Position numbers and translations under genes: made by a program
Assembly (NCBI GenBank): GCA_964035795.1
Contig: OZ038327.1
Span: 5,667,133 to 5,731,132, forward strand
Length of the DNA stretch: 64,000 nucleotides
Origin: Pterobdella sp. o SKG-2022
Lineage: Eukaryota; Annelida; Clitellata; Hirudinida; Piscicolidae
Reading direction: 5' to 3'
Notes under the pieces: model-generated
Database searches by the model: none
Told to the model about the DNA's origin: nothing
What the model saw: the letters and a program-made list of their open reading frames with translations, nothing else
Part shown: piece by piece, positions 10,221 through 23,215 of the stretch
How the letters are laid out: each line of letters starts with the position of its first letter
Position numbering within the stretch: position 1 is the stretch's first letter

Positions 10221-13200
10221 ATTTGGTAATCAATTGAAAAAATTTTGTAATCAAATTCTATGATTTTGTGCGCAATTGCCAAGATTTGGAAGTCAATTGC
10301 CAAGATTTGGTAGACAATTGCAAAGATTTGGTAGACAATTGCCAAGATTTGGAAGTCAATTGCCAAGATTTGGTAGACAATTGCAAAGATTTGGTAGACA
10401 ATTGCCAAGATTTGGAAGTCAATTGCCAAGATTTGGTAGACAATTGCCAAGATTTGGAAGTCAATTGCCAAGATTTGGTAGACAATTGCAAAGATTTGGT
10501 AGACAATTGCCAAGATTTGGAAGTCAATTGCCAAGATTTGGTAGACAATTGCAAAGATTTGGTAGACAATTGCCAAGATTTGGAAGTCAATTGCCAAGAT
10601 TTGGTAGACAATTGCAAAGATTTGGTAGAAAATTGCCAAGATTTGGAAGTCAATTGCCAAGATTTGGTAGACAATTGCAAAGATTTGGTAGACAATTGCC
10701 AAGATTTGGTAGACAATTGCCAAGATTTGGTAGACAATTGCAAAGATTTGGTAGACAATTGCCAAGATTTGGAAGTCAATTGCCAAGATTTGGTAGACAA
10801 TTGCCAAGATTTGGTAGACAATTGCAAAGATTTGGTAGACAATTGCCAAGATTTGGTAGACAATTGCAAAGATTTGGTAGACAATTGCCAAGATTTGGAA
10901 GTCAATTGCCAAGATTTGGAAGTCAATTGCCAAGATTTGGTAGACAATTGCAAAGATTTGGTAGACAATTGCCAAGATTTGGAAGTCAATTGCCAAGATT
11001 TGGTAGACAATTGCAAAGATTTGGTAGACAATTGCCAAGATTTGGAAGTCAATTGCCAAGATTTGGTAGACAATTGCAAAGATTTGGTAGACAATTGCCA
11101 AGATTTGGAAGTCAATTGCCAAGATTTGGAAGTCAATTGCCAAGATTTGGTAGACAATTGCAAAGATTTGGTAGACAATTGCCAAGATTTGGATTTCAAT
11201 TGCCAAGATTTGGTAGACAATTGCAAAGATTTGGTAGACAATTGCCAAGATTTGGAAGTCAATTGCCAAGATTTGGTAGACAATTGCAAAGATTTGGTAG
11301 ACAATTGCCAAGATTTGGAAGTCAATTGCCAAGATTTGGTAGACAATTGCCAAGATTTGGTAGACAATTGCAAAGATTTGGTAGACAATTGCCAAGATTT
11401 GGTAGACAATTGCAAAGATTTGGTAGACAATTGCCAAGATTTGGAAGTCAATTGCCAAGATTTGGAAGTCAATTGCCAAGATTTGGTAGACAATTGCAAA
11501 GATTTGGTAGACAATTGCCAAGATTTGGAAGTCAATTGCCAAGATTTGGTAGACAATTGCAAAGATTTGGTAGACAATTGCCAAGATTTGGAAGTCAATT
11601 GCCAAGATTTGGTAGACAATTGCAAAGATTTGGTAGACAATTGCCAAGATTTGGAAGTCAATTGCCAAGATTTGGTAGACAATTGCAAAGATTTGGTAGA
11701 CAATTGCCAAGATTTGGAAGTCAATTGCCAAGATTTGGTAGACAATTGCAAAGATTTGGTAGACAATTGCCAAGATTTGGTAGACAATTGCCAAGATTTG
11801 GTAGACAATTGCAAAGATTTGGTAGACAATTGCCAAGATTTGGAAGTCAATTGCCAAGATTTGGTAGACAATTGCCAAGATTTGGTAGACAATTGCAAAG
11901 ATTTGGTAGACAATTGCCAAGATTTGGTAGACAATTGCAAAGATTTGGTAGACAATTGCCAAGATTTGGAAGTCAATTGCCAAGATTTGGAAGTCAATTG
12001 CCAAGATTTGGTAGACAATTGCAAAGATTTGGTAGACAATTGCCAAGATTTGGAAGTCAATTGCCAAGATTTGGTAGACAATTGCAAAGATTTGGTAGAC
12101 AATTGCCAAGATTTGGAAGTCAATTGCCAAGATTTGGTAGACAATTGCCAAGATTTGGAAGTCAATTGCCAAGATTTGGTAGACAATTGCAAAGATTTGG
12201 TAGACAATTGCCAAGATTTGGAAGTCAATTGCCAAGATTTGGTAGACAATTGCCAAGATTTGGTAGACAATTGCAAAGATTTGGTAGACAATTGCCAAGA
12301 TTTGGTAGACAATTGCAAAGATTTGGTAGACAATTGCCAAGATTTGGAAGTCAATTGCCAAGATTTGGAAGTCAATTGCCAAGATTTGGTAGACAATTGC
12401 AAAGATTTGGTAGACAATTGCCAAGATTTGGAAGTCAATTGCCAAGATTTGGTAGACAATTGCAAAGATTTGGTAGACAATTGCCAAGATTTGGAAGTCA
12501 ATTGCCAAGATTTGGTAGACAATTGCAAAGATTTGGTAGACAATTGCCAAGATTTGGAAGTCAATTGCCAAGATTTGGTAGACAATTGCCAAGATTTGGT
12601 AGACTATTGCAAAGATTTGGTAGACAATTGCCAAGATTTGGTAGACAATTGCAAAGATTTGGTAGACAATTGCCAAGATTTGGAAGTCAATTGCCAAGAT
12701 TTGGAAGTCAATTGCCAAGATTTGGTAGACAATTGCAAAGATTTGGTAGACAATTGCCAAGATTTGGAAGTCAATTGCCAAGATTTGGTAGACAATTGCA
12801 AAGATTTGGTAGACAATTGCCAAGATTTGGAAGTCAATTGCCAAGATTTGGTAGACAATTGCAAAGATTTGGTAGACAATTGCCAAGATTTGGAAGTCAA
12901 TTGCCAAGATTTGGTAGACAATTGCAAAGATTTGGTAGACAATTGCCAAGATTTGGAAGTCAATTGCCAAGATTTGGTAGACAATTGCAAAGATTTGGTA
13001 GACAATTGCCAAGATTTGGTAGACAATTGCCAAGATTTGGTAGACAATTGCAAAGATTTGGTAGACAATTGCCAAGATTTGGAAGTCAATTGCCAAGATT
13101 TGGTAGACAATTGCCAAGATTTGGTAGACAATTGCAAAGATTTGGTAGACAATTGCCAAGATTTGGTAGACAATTGCAAAGATTTGGTAGACAATTGCCA

Positions 13201-16200
13201 AGATTTGGAAGTCAATTGCCAAGATTTGGAAGTCAATTGCCAAGATTTGGTAGACAATTGCAAAGATTTGGTAGACAATTGCCAAGATTTGGAAGTCAAT
13301 TGCCAAGATTTGGTAGACAATTGCAAAGATTTGGTAGACAATTGCCAAGATTTGGAAGTCAATTGCCAAGATTTGGTAGACAATTGCAAAGATTTGGTAG
13401 ACAATTGCCAAGATTTGGAAGTCAATTGCCAAGATTTGGTAGACAATTGCAAAGATTTGGTAGACAATTGCAAAGATTTGGTAGACAATTGCCAAGATTT
13501 GGAAGTCAATTGCCAAGATTTGGTAGACAATTGCAAAGATTTGGTAGACAATTGCCAAGATTTGGAAGTCAATTGCCAAGATTTGGTAGACAATTGCAAA
13601 GATTTGGTAGACAATTGCCAAGATTTGGAAGTCAATTGCCAAGATTTGGTAGACAATTGCAAAGATTTGGTAGACAATTGCAAAGATTTGGTAGACAATT
13701 GCCAAGATTTGGAAGTCAATTGCCAAGATTTGGTAGACAATTGCAAAGATTTGGTAGACAATTGCAAAGATTTGGAAGTCAATTGCCAAGATTTGGTAGA
13801 CAATTGCAAAGATTTGGTAGACAATTGCCAAGATTTGGAAGTCAATTGCCAAGATTTGGAAGTCAATTGCCAAGATTTGGTAGACAATTGCAAAGATTTG
13901 GTAGACAATTGCCAAGATTTGGAAGTCAATTGCCAAGATTTGGTAGACAATTGCAAAGATTTGGTAGACAATTGCCAAGATTGGAAGTCAATTGCCAAGA
14001 TTTGGTAGACAATTGCCAAGATTTGGTAGACAATTGCAAAGATTTGGTAGACAATTGCCAAGATTTGGAAGTCAATTGCCAAGATTTGGTAGACAATTGC
14101 AAAGATTTGGTAGACAATTGCCAAGATTTGGAAGTCAATTGCCAAGATTTGGTAGACAATTGCAAAGATTTGGTAGACAATTGCCAAGATTTGGAAGTCA
14201 ATTGCCAAGATTTGGTAGACAATTGCAAAGATTTGGTAGACAATTGCCAAGATTTGGAAGTCAATTGCCAAGATTTGGAAGTCAATTGCCAAGATTTGGT
14301 AGACAATTGCAAAGATTTGGTAGACAATTGCCAAGATTTGGAAGTCAATTGCCAAGATTTGGTAGACAATTGCAAAGATTTGGTAGACAATTGCCAAGAT
14401 TTGGTAGTCAATTGCCAAGATTTGGTAGACAATTGCAAAGATTTGGTAGACAATTGCAAAGATTTGGTAGACAATTGCCAAGATTTGGAAGTCAATTGCC
14501 AAGATTTGGTAGACAATTGCAAAGATTTGGTAGACAATTGCCAAGATTTGGAAGTCAATTGCCAAGATTTGGTAGACAATTGCAAAGATTTGGTAGACAA
14601 TTGCCAAGATTTGGAAGTCAATTGCCAAGATTTGGTAGACAATTGCAAAGATTTGGTAGACAATTGCCAAGATTTGGAAGTCAATTGCCAAGATTTGGTA
14701 GACAATTGCAAAGATTTGGTAGACAATTGCCAAGATTTGGAAGTCAATTGCCAAGATTTGGTAGACAATTGCAAAGATTTGGTAGACAATTGCCAAGATT
14801 TGGAAGTCAATTGCCAAGATTTGGTAGACAATTGCAAAGATTTGGTAGACAATTGCCAAGATTTGGAAGTCAATTGCCAAGATTTGGTAGACAATTGCAA
14901 AGATTTGGTAGACAATTGCCAAGATTTGGAAGTCAATTGCCAAGATTTGGTAGACAATTGCAAAGATTTGGTAGACAATTGCCAAGATTTGGAAGTCAAT
15001 TGCCAAGATTTGGTAGACAATTGCCAAGATTTGGTAGACAATTGCAAAGATTTGGTAGACAATTGCCAAGATTTGGTAGACAATTGCAAAGATTTGGTAG
15101 ACAATTGCCAAGATTTGGAAGTCAATTGCCAAGATTTGGAAGTCAATTGCCAAGATTTGGTAGACAATTGCAAAGATTTGGTAGACAATTGCCAAGATTT
15201 GGAAGTCAATTGCCAAGATTTGGTAGACAATTGCAAAGATTTGGTAGACAATTGCCAAGATTTGGAAGTCAATTGCCAAGATTTGGAAGTCAATTGCCAA
15301 GATTTGGTAGACAATTGCAAAGATTTGGTAGACAATTGCCAAGATTTGGAAGTCAATTGCCAAGATTTGGTAGACAATTGCAAAGATTTGGTAGACAATT
15401 GCCAAGATTTGGAAGTCAATTGCCAAGATTTGGTAGACAATTGCCAAGATTTGGTAGACAATTGCAAAGATTTGGTAGACAATTGCCAAGATTTGGAAGT
15501 CAATTGCCAAGATTTGGTAGACAATTGCAAAGATTTGGTAGACAATTGCCAAGATTTGGAAGTCAATTGCCAAGATTTGGTAGACAATTGCAAAGATTTG
15601 GTAGACAATTGCCAAGATTTGGAAGTCAATTGCCAAGATTTGGTAGACAATTGCAAAGATTTGGTAGACAATTGCCAAGATTTGGAAGTCAATTGCCAAG
15701 ATTTGGTAGACAATTGCAAAGATTTGGTAGACAATTGCCAAGATTTGGAAGTCAATTGCCAAGATTTGGTAGACAATTGCAAAGATTTGGTAGACAATTG
15801 CCAAGATTTGGAAGTCAATTGCCAAGATTTGGTAGACAATTGCCAAGATTTGGAAGTCAATTGCCAAGATTTGGTAGACAATTGCAAAGATTTGGTAGAC
15901 AATTGCCAAGATTTGGAAGTCAATTGCCAAGATTTGGTAGACAATTGCAAAGATTTGGTAGACAATTGCCAAGATTTGGAAGTCAATTGCCAAGATTTGG
16001 TAGACAATTGCAAAGATTTGGTAGACAATTGCCAAGATTTGGAAGTCAATTGCCAAGATTTGGTAGACAATTGCAAAGATTTGGTAGACAATTGCCAAGA
16101 TTTGGAAGTCAATTGCCAAGATTTGGAAGTCAATTGCCAAGATTTGGTAGACAATTGCAAAGATTTGGTAGACAATTGCCAAGATTTGGAAGTCAATTGC

Positions 16201-18594
16201 CAAGATTTGGTAGACAATTGCAAAGATTTGGTAGACAATTGCCAAGATTTGGAAGTCAATTGCCAAGATTTGGTAGACAATTGCAAAGATTTGGTAGACA
16301 ATTGCCAAGATTTGGAAGTCAATTGCCAAGATTTGGTAGACAATTGCAAAGATTTGGTAGACAATTGCCAAGATTTGGAAGTCAATTGCCAAGATTTGGT
16401 AGACAATTGCAAAGATTTGGTAGACAATTGCCAAGATTTGGAAGTCAATTGCCAAGATTTGGTAGACAATTGCAAAGATTTGGTAGACAATTGCCAAGAT
16501 TTGGAAGTCAATTGCCAAGATTTGGTAGACAATTGCAAAGATTTGGTAGACAATTGCCAAGATTTGGAAGTCAATTGCCAAGATTTGGTAGACAATTGCA
16601 AAGATTTGGTAGACAATTGCAAAGATTTGGAAGTCAATTGCCAAGATTTGGTAGACAATTGCAAAGATTTGGTAGACAATTGCCAAGATTTGGAAGTCAA
16701 TTGCCAAGATTTGGAAGACAATTGCCAAGATTTGGTAGACAATTGCCAAGATTTGGAAGTCAATTGCCAAGATTTGGTAGACAATTGCAAAGATTTGGTA
16801 GACAATTGCAAAGATTTGGTAGACAATTGCCAAGATTTGGAAGTCAATTGCCAAGATTTGGTAGACAATTGCAAAGATTTGGTAGACAATTGCCAAGATT
16901 TGGAAGTCAATTGCCAAGATTTGGTAGACAATTGCAAAGATTTGGTAGACAATTGCCAAGATTTGGAAGTCAATTGCCAAGATTTGGTAGACAATTGCAA
17001 AGATTTGGTAGACAATTGCAAAGATTTGGTAGACAATTGCCAAGATTTGGAAGTCAATTGCCAAGATTTGGTAGACAATTGCCAAGATTTGGTAGACAAT
17101 TGCAAAGATTTGGTAGACAATTGCCAAGATTTGGTAGACAATTGCAAAGATTTGGTAGACAATTGCCAAGATTTGGAAGTCAATTGCCAAGATTTGGAAG
17201 TCAATTGCCAAGATTTGGTAGACAATTGCAAAGATTTGGTAGACAATTGCCAAGATTTGGAAGTCAATTGCCAAGATTTGGTAGACAATTGCAAAGATTT
17301 GGTAGACAATTGCCAAGATTTGGAAGTCAATTGCCAAGATTTGGAAGTCAATTGCCAAGATTTGGTAGACAATTGCAAAGATTTGGTAGACAATTGCCAA
17401 GATTTGGAAGTCAATTGCCAAGATTTGGTAGACAATTGCAAAGATTTGGTAGACAATTGCCAAGATTTGGAAGTCAATTGCCAAGATTTGGTAGACAATT
17501 GCAAAGATTTGGTAGACAATTGCCAAGATTTGGAAGTCAATTGCCAAGATTTGGTAGACAATTGCAAAGATTTGGTAGACAATTGCCAAGATTTGGAAGT
17601 CAATTGCCAAGATTTGGAAGTCAATTGCCAAGATTTGGTAGACAATTGCAAAGATTTGGTAGACAATTGCCAAGATTTGGAAGTCAATTGCCAAGATTTG
17701 GTAGACAATTGCAAAGATTTGGTAGACAATTGCAAAGATTTGGTAGACAATTGCCAAGATTTGGTAGACAATTGCAAAGATTTGGTAGACAATTGCAAAG
17801 ATTTGGTAGACAATTGCCAAGATTTGGAAGTCAATTGCCAAGATTTGGTAGACAATTGCAAAGATTTGGTAGACAATTGCCAAGATTTGGAAGTCAATTG
17901 CCAAGATTTGGTAGACAATTGCAAAGATTTGGTAGACAATTGCCAAGATTTGGAAGTCAATTGCCAAGATTTGGTAGACAATTGCAAAGATTTGGTAGAC
18001 AATTGCCAAGATTTGGAAGTCAATTGCCAAGATTTGGTAGACAATTGCAAAGATTTGGTAGACAATTGCCAAGATTTGGAAGTCAATTGCCAAGATTTGG
18101 TAGACAATTGCAAAGATTTGGTAGACAATTGCCAAGATTTGGAAGTCAATTGCCAAGATTTGGTAGACAATTGCAAAGATTTGGTAGACAATTGCCAAGA
18201 TTTGGAAGTCAATTGCCAAGATTTGGTAGACAATTGCAAAGATTTGGTAGACAATTGCCAAGATTTGGAAGTCAATTGCCAAGATTTGGTAGACAATTGC
18301 AAAGATTTGGTAGACAATTGCCAAGATTTGGAAGTCAATTGCCAAGATTTGGTAGACAATTGCCAAGATTTGGTAGACAATTGCAAAGATTTGGTAGACA
18401 ATTGCCAAGATTTGGTAGACAATTGCAAAGATTTGGTAGACAATTGCCAAGATTTGGAAGTCAATTGCCAAGATTTGGAAGTCAATTGCCAAGATTTGGT
18501 AGACAATTGCAAAGATTTGTAGACAATTGCCAAGATTTGGAAGTCAATTGCCAAGATTTGGTAGACAATTGCAAAGATTTGGTAGACAATTGCA
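10221..18594 (+). repeat. Satellite array of 21-bp monomers with 63-bp and longer higher-order repeats
   Basis: About 8.3 kb, near 400 monomers. Each monomer is a TTGC(C/A)AAGATTTGG core plus AAGTCAA or TAGACAA. Three variants dominate: a (CC core, AAGT), b (CC core, TAGA) and c (CA core, TAGA). The basic unit is a-b-c (63 bp), broken by b-c dimers, and a ten-monomer module a-b-b-c-b-c-a-a-b-c recurs about nine times. Monomers join at CAATTG, so this palindrome occurs every 21 bp. At the left edge three diverged 21-bp monomers (10221-10283) grade into unique sequence. Private variants exist (10629, 11193, 12605). Monomers at about 14395-14412 and 16709-16724 are a/b chimeras. Because the period is a multiple of three, two frames on each strand stay open for kilobases; these ORFs are artefacts of the period, not genes. 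The right edge lies in the N gap. Confidence 0.97.
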
Positions 18595-18794
18595 NNNNNN
18601 NNNNNNNNNNNNNNNNNNNNNNNNNNNNNNNNNNNNNNNNNNNNNNNNNNNNNNNNNNNNNNNNNNNNNNNNNNNNNNNNNNNNNNNNNNNNNNNNNNNN
18701 NNNNNNNNNNNNNNNNNNNNNNNNNNNNNNNNNNNNNNNNNNNNNNNNNNNNNNNNNNNNNNNNNNNNNNNNNNNNNNNNNNNNNNNNNNNNNN
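18595..18794. other. Assembly gap (200 N)
   Basis: Exactly 200 N, the size commonly used for gaps of unknown length. The satellite enters from the left and does not reappear on the right, so the true array length cannot be read here. Confidence 0.99.
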
Positions 18795-18816
18795 GGATAT
18801 TTTTTTATATAAACAT

Positions 18817-18820
<4 letters not shown>

Positions 18821-18873
<53 letters not shown>
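18821..18873. repeat. (TA)n microsatellite
   Basis: About 26 TA dinucleotides just right of the N gap. It may have contributed to the assembly break. Confidence 0.97.
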
Positions 18874-18877
<4 letters not shown>

Positions 18878-19504
18878 ACAATTAATTTTCGTCTTTAGAC
18901 ATAATCACAGTTAACAATGAGTCCCAATAATTCCTCGATACGCATCTTTATCGATTTTTTCAATGTTGTCCATTAACTAGTGAGGAAGAAATCAGAATCA
19001 GGTACAATTTACTAAAAAGTTGGGGCATATTTAATGAAAACCAATTGAAATTTCAAAAAATTTTCTCGTTATTCGGGAGTATGACGAAAACCCTTACCGT
19101 AACAAAAAAAATTTCCCAAAATTACTGCCGTAAAAAAAAGAATTTTTACAAAATGACTTATTTTGACAAATCTCCTAAATATTCTAATCAAATATTCAAA
19201 ATTACAAGTAAATTCAGAGTAAAACAAAAATCTTGATATTGAACATCAATGACATGAATTTGGGATCTCTGGCGTCGACAGATTTCAATTTTTTCCATAT
19301 TTCCATAGAGATGCACTTAGCAGCCGTTCTATCAAATCAAATCAATGGCGAGTATGATTATAATTACATCAACTTCAGAAGCTTCTAGAGCACTGAGTAT
19401 TATGAAATTTGAATGCAATTCAATGTAATGTAAGTTTTCTTAGATATGACAATTTAAAACAAAATTAAGCAAGTATAACTAAATAAACAAAACAGTTAAC
19501 TAAG
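18874..19504. other. Non-coding
   Basis: AT-rich sequence between the microsatellite and the CR1/L2-like LINE. An open stretch at 19045-19236 is Lys/Phe/Thr-rich without a domain. I see nothing else. Confidence 0.5.
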
Positions 19505-22037
19505 ATTATATGTTTGTTTTTGCTATAAACTGCTTTTTCTCCTTTTTAAGGTATTTCATTTTCAATTTTTTGTTTCCTTTAGTTTATTTAATTATTATTT
19601 TCTACAAAATTTTAATTCTTTTTTTCTTCTTTCTTGTTCTTCGTATTTACTCTAAACCTAAGCCCTGCTCTCGGGATTTTCTACTTAGTTTCTCCAAATT
19701 CTCCTCTTCTCTTCTTCGGATCGTCAGGCGGCGCTTTTTCTCTTACCTAAAATCTAAATCTTCTTTTTTCAATTCTAATTCAACCAAGTCATTTCATAAC
19801 TCTTCTAAACTGTTTAAATCTATTAATATCTCTTTTCTTAACATAAGATCTCTTAATAACAAATCTATTCATGTGTTCAATCTCGTTTCTGACTCCAACC
19901 TTGACTTTCTAGCTCTCAGTGAGACCTGGCATAAACCTGCTTTTTCTCCTTCTCTCATCTCTGGTTTTCCTCCCTTTTATTCTTTCCTCGAACTTGCTCG
20001 TGCTTCTTAAAATCCTCTTTCTACTTTATCCACTTCTTCTCACTAATACTTTGAATGTGCTTTTTCCCATTAAATCTTTTATCTACCGCCTTTTCTCCAA
20101 CAAAGCTCCCTGGTTTGACGGTGAATGCGTCACATCCAAACGTACTTTACGCAAGCTCGAACGTTCTTATCGTTCCTCTCCTTCTTCCTCTCATGTTCTT
20201 TGGCTTTCTCACCTATCAACCTATCGCTTTCTTCTCCACTCCAAACACTCAAATTTTCATATTTCTTCCATCAACTCTGTTTCTTCTTCCTCTCGTTGGC
20301 AAAATCTCAATCGCATTCTCTCCAAACAATCCCCTCTTCCTCCTTTTTCTTCTCAAGATTTTCAGGACTATTTTCACAACAAGATTCTCTATTAGAACTA
20401 ATCGCTCATCATCTTACACTCTTCCAGTGTCTTCTCCTACCTCTGTCTCTCATTCTCACTTTTTCCCCATCACCTTCACAGACCTCATCACCATATCAAA
20501 GCTGTATCTTCATCTTCCTGCTCCCCTGACTTTATTCCTTCAAAAAGCCTTAATGAACTTTCCTTTTCCTTCTTTTCCATCATTCTCTATCTTATTAACC
20601 TTTTTCTAGCTACTTCTAAATTTCCCACCTCTTTTAAATCATCTATCGTTACTCCAATACTAAAAAAACCTTCTCTCGATCCTTCTATCATCTCCAACTA
20701 CCGTCTCTTTTCTAACCTTTCCTTTTTCTCCAAAATTCTTGAAAAAGCTATCTACCTCCAACTTTCAAAATTTCTTCTTTCTAACAATCTTTTTCCCCCT
20801 AACCAATCCGGCTTTTGACCCTCTCACTCTATTGAAACCTTCTAAAAATCTCTAATGATGCTCTTTTAGCTTCCGACTCTGGTAAGCTTTCCTTTCTCCT
20901 TTCTTTTGACTTCCCTTCTGCTTTTGATACTGTTGACCACTCACTTTTACTGCAGCATCTCAACTTCTTTTTTGGTATTTCCGGCTGTTCTTTTTTCTGG
21001 CTTAACTCCTATCTTTCTAACCTTCCTCCACTGTTTCTATTAACAACACTTTTTTTTTTCTCCTCTCTCTGTTCCTTTTGGTGTACCTCAGGAATCTGTT
21101 CTCGGGCCTCTTCTTTTTATTCTTTACACCTCTCATCTCCCTTGTCTCATCGAACCTTTCTCTTTTCAAAGTCAGCTTTTTGCTGACAAAATCTATATCT
21201 TCTCTTCTTTTCCTATCTTTTTCCTTTCTTCTACTCTTGAAAGGCTTAGTCTATGTCTCTCTTATATTCTTTTATGCAGTGACTCCATGCATCTAAAACT
21301 TAATCCCTCTAAATTTAACTTTATCTATCTTTTCAAGTCCAAATCTCTTTCTTCCTCTCTCCCTCCCAATATGATCTCTGACCATACTATTTATCTCTAT
21401 TCCACTATTCATTGTCTTGGCTTTCTCCTTGATTCTTTTCTGTTGCTTCTTGTTGTTTTTCAGCTACGTCGTATCAGACACATCTCTTCTTATCTCGATG
21501 ATGCCTTTCTTAAGCTTCTTGTCTGCTCTCTTGTTCTTTCCCGACTTGATTACTGCAACTCTTTGTACTTTAATCTTCCTAAATCTACTCTCTGCCCTCT
21601 AACCAAAAGTTTCAATCTTGCTTCACTCTGGTCTCTCCTACTCCTAAATTATCCCATATCTCTCCATCTCTTGTCGATATTCACTGGCTACCTCTTCACT
21701 TTCGCTTTTCCTTCAAAATCTATTTTCTCATGTACATAATTTTTCATTCTATTTCGTTTTTCTATCTTTCTAACCTTTTACTATTTTCGGAACTTACTGG
21801 CCTACGGTCCTCTACTCATTTTCAACTCTTCATTATCTCTCTCTCCCACTCTTATGCTAAATCTGCTTTTTTTTTCTGGTCCATTTCTCTGGAACTCTCT
21901 TCCTCCTAATCTTAAATCTTCTTCCTATCCTACTTTCCTCAAAAACCTAAAAACTTTCTTCTTTAATCAGTTCATAGCAGAGCGCCTCTGAACAATGCGT
22001 AGAGGCTCTATATAAATATTTTTTTTTATTATTATAT
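19505..22037 (+). mobile_element. CR1/L2-like LINE, decayed and internally deleted
   Basis: + strand pieces read as a CR1/L2-group LINE. The endonuclease start (SFLNIRSLNNKS...LALSETWHKP, about 19828-19935) is followed by a deletion near 20010-20040 that removes the rest of the endonuclease. The pre-RT linker comes next (APWFDGECVTSKRTLRKLER, 20103-20165). RT pieces are SSIVTPILKKPSLDPS-type text, [14 protein letters not shown] (about 21077-21118) and [14 protein letters not shown] (about 21538-21580). The catalytic FADD box reads FADK (about 21177-21188), so the second Asp is lost. The 3' end (about 21975-22037) carries a short hairpin-like GAGCGCCTCTG...AGAGGCTCTATATAAATA followed by T/ATT-rich tail, the usual kind of CR1/L2 terminus. 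The coding strand is extremely C+T-rich, giving Ser, Phe and Leu runs. Confidence 0.9.
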
Positions 22038-22354
22038 CAAAAAATCGAATAATAGTTTTGGGAATTAGTTCATTATTTGATTCGATGCTTACTTGGGTTT
22101 CCTTTCAGAACTTATTTTTATTCCACGCTCCTACAAAAGTAATTTTCTTGAACTGTTTATTTTTACTCTATTGACCTTTAGAGCAAATATTTTTTAATTT
22201 GCGAACATTATCATTTTACTGTAGAAAACCGTGAAACATTTTAGCGGCATTTCCTGCCATTCAGAGGCGCCTTGAACGATAAAGCACGAAAATTTGTTAG
22301 CCTGCTTATATAATGGCGGAAACTTGATGATTTTAAAAAAGAAATCATATGTTT

Positions 22355-22492
22355 TTTCGTAAACTTGAATTTTACCAGTAAATTATGACAAGGTTTTACT
22401 TGTTGACAATTTTAGCTAAATAAAGAAATTTTTTCTACGTTTTTTTATAAAACCTCATAATTTGAAGTTTACTGGTGAAATTCAAACTTGAT
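22355..22492. repeat. Imperfect inverted repeat (hairpin)
   Basis: About 40-bp arms at 22355-22403 and 22445-22492 are complementary. CTTGAATTTTACCAGTAAA on the left matches the reverse complement of TTTACTGGTGAAATTCAA on the right. The loop is about 45 bp and AT-rich. The size suits a MITE-like or fold-back element, but no target-site duplication was recognised. Confidence 0.6.
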
Positions 22493-23024
22493 GATAAAAA
22501 TAAAAGCCACGTCTAGACATCGTTTTTAAGGTTTTTATGCTGCGAAGAGATGGGCGTTGATGCTGAGTTCAAGAGTGGATGATAATACATTTATAAAGCT
22601 TTGTTTAAAAAACAATTAATTGTACAGCATTTAATAAACAATTCAAACTCAAAGCATACTGATTGTTTGAACGTACAACAAATATAATCAAACAAATGAT
22701 AAAATAATTACATTCAAATAGATGAAACTCAAATAACGAATATGTATGAACAAATGTCCATGAGAACTTAACAAAGGATTATGATGCGCAACTTAGTTTA
22801 AGAACGTCGAGTCTTTCTCCTCTCTTCTACCCTGTTCATGAAAACAGAGATGTATCTGAGTGCCTTTTGCAGCCCTCTAGCAAATAAGTTAAATATTGCT
22901 ACAATAGAATTTACACAAAAAAAAACTTTAATACCAAATAAAAACAAAAACGAGAAGTTTAGAATGTACAAAATAGCATGGATATAAAATTACATAGTGA
23001 ACATGTAGGACACATGCTCTGAGG

Positions 23025-23215
23025 AGAAGTGTGTGTGATTATTTTAAACTTGTATGTGTATTCTAAACTGATGCGTGTTAGTTAAATGTGTGTGTATTTT
23101 AAACTCGTTTGTGAGTGTATTTCAAACTGGTGTGTGGATGTTAATTTGGTGTGTATGTGTATTAAACTTGTATGTGTGTAGTTTAAACTGGTGTGTATGT
23201 TTGAGAGTTGTGCTT
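23025..23215 (+). repeat. Degenerate GT-rich minisatellite, about 21-bp period
   Basis: Successive units alternate a TGTGTATGTGTA-like part with a TTTAAACTTG/GG part. Several units measure 21 bp, the rest 19-23. It is much more diverged than the two other 21-bp repeats in this window. Confidence 0.65.

Noticed and set aside
10221..18594. CRISPR array
   Set aside because: Repeats are directly adjacent 21-mers without unique spacers, in a eukaryotic genome; it is a satellite.
10205..18812. ORFs of 775-2748 codons on both strands
   Set aside because: They follow from a 21-bp period (multiple of three) with no stop in four of six frames. No Met with signal peptide, no splice context, no codon bias separate from the repeat.
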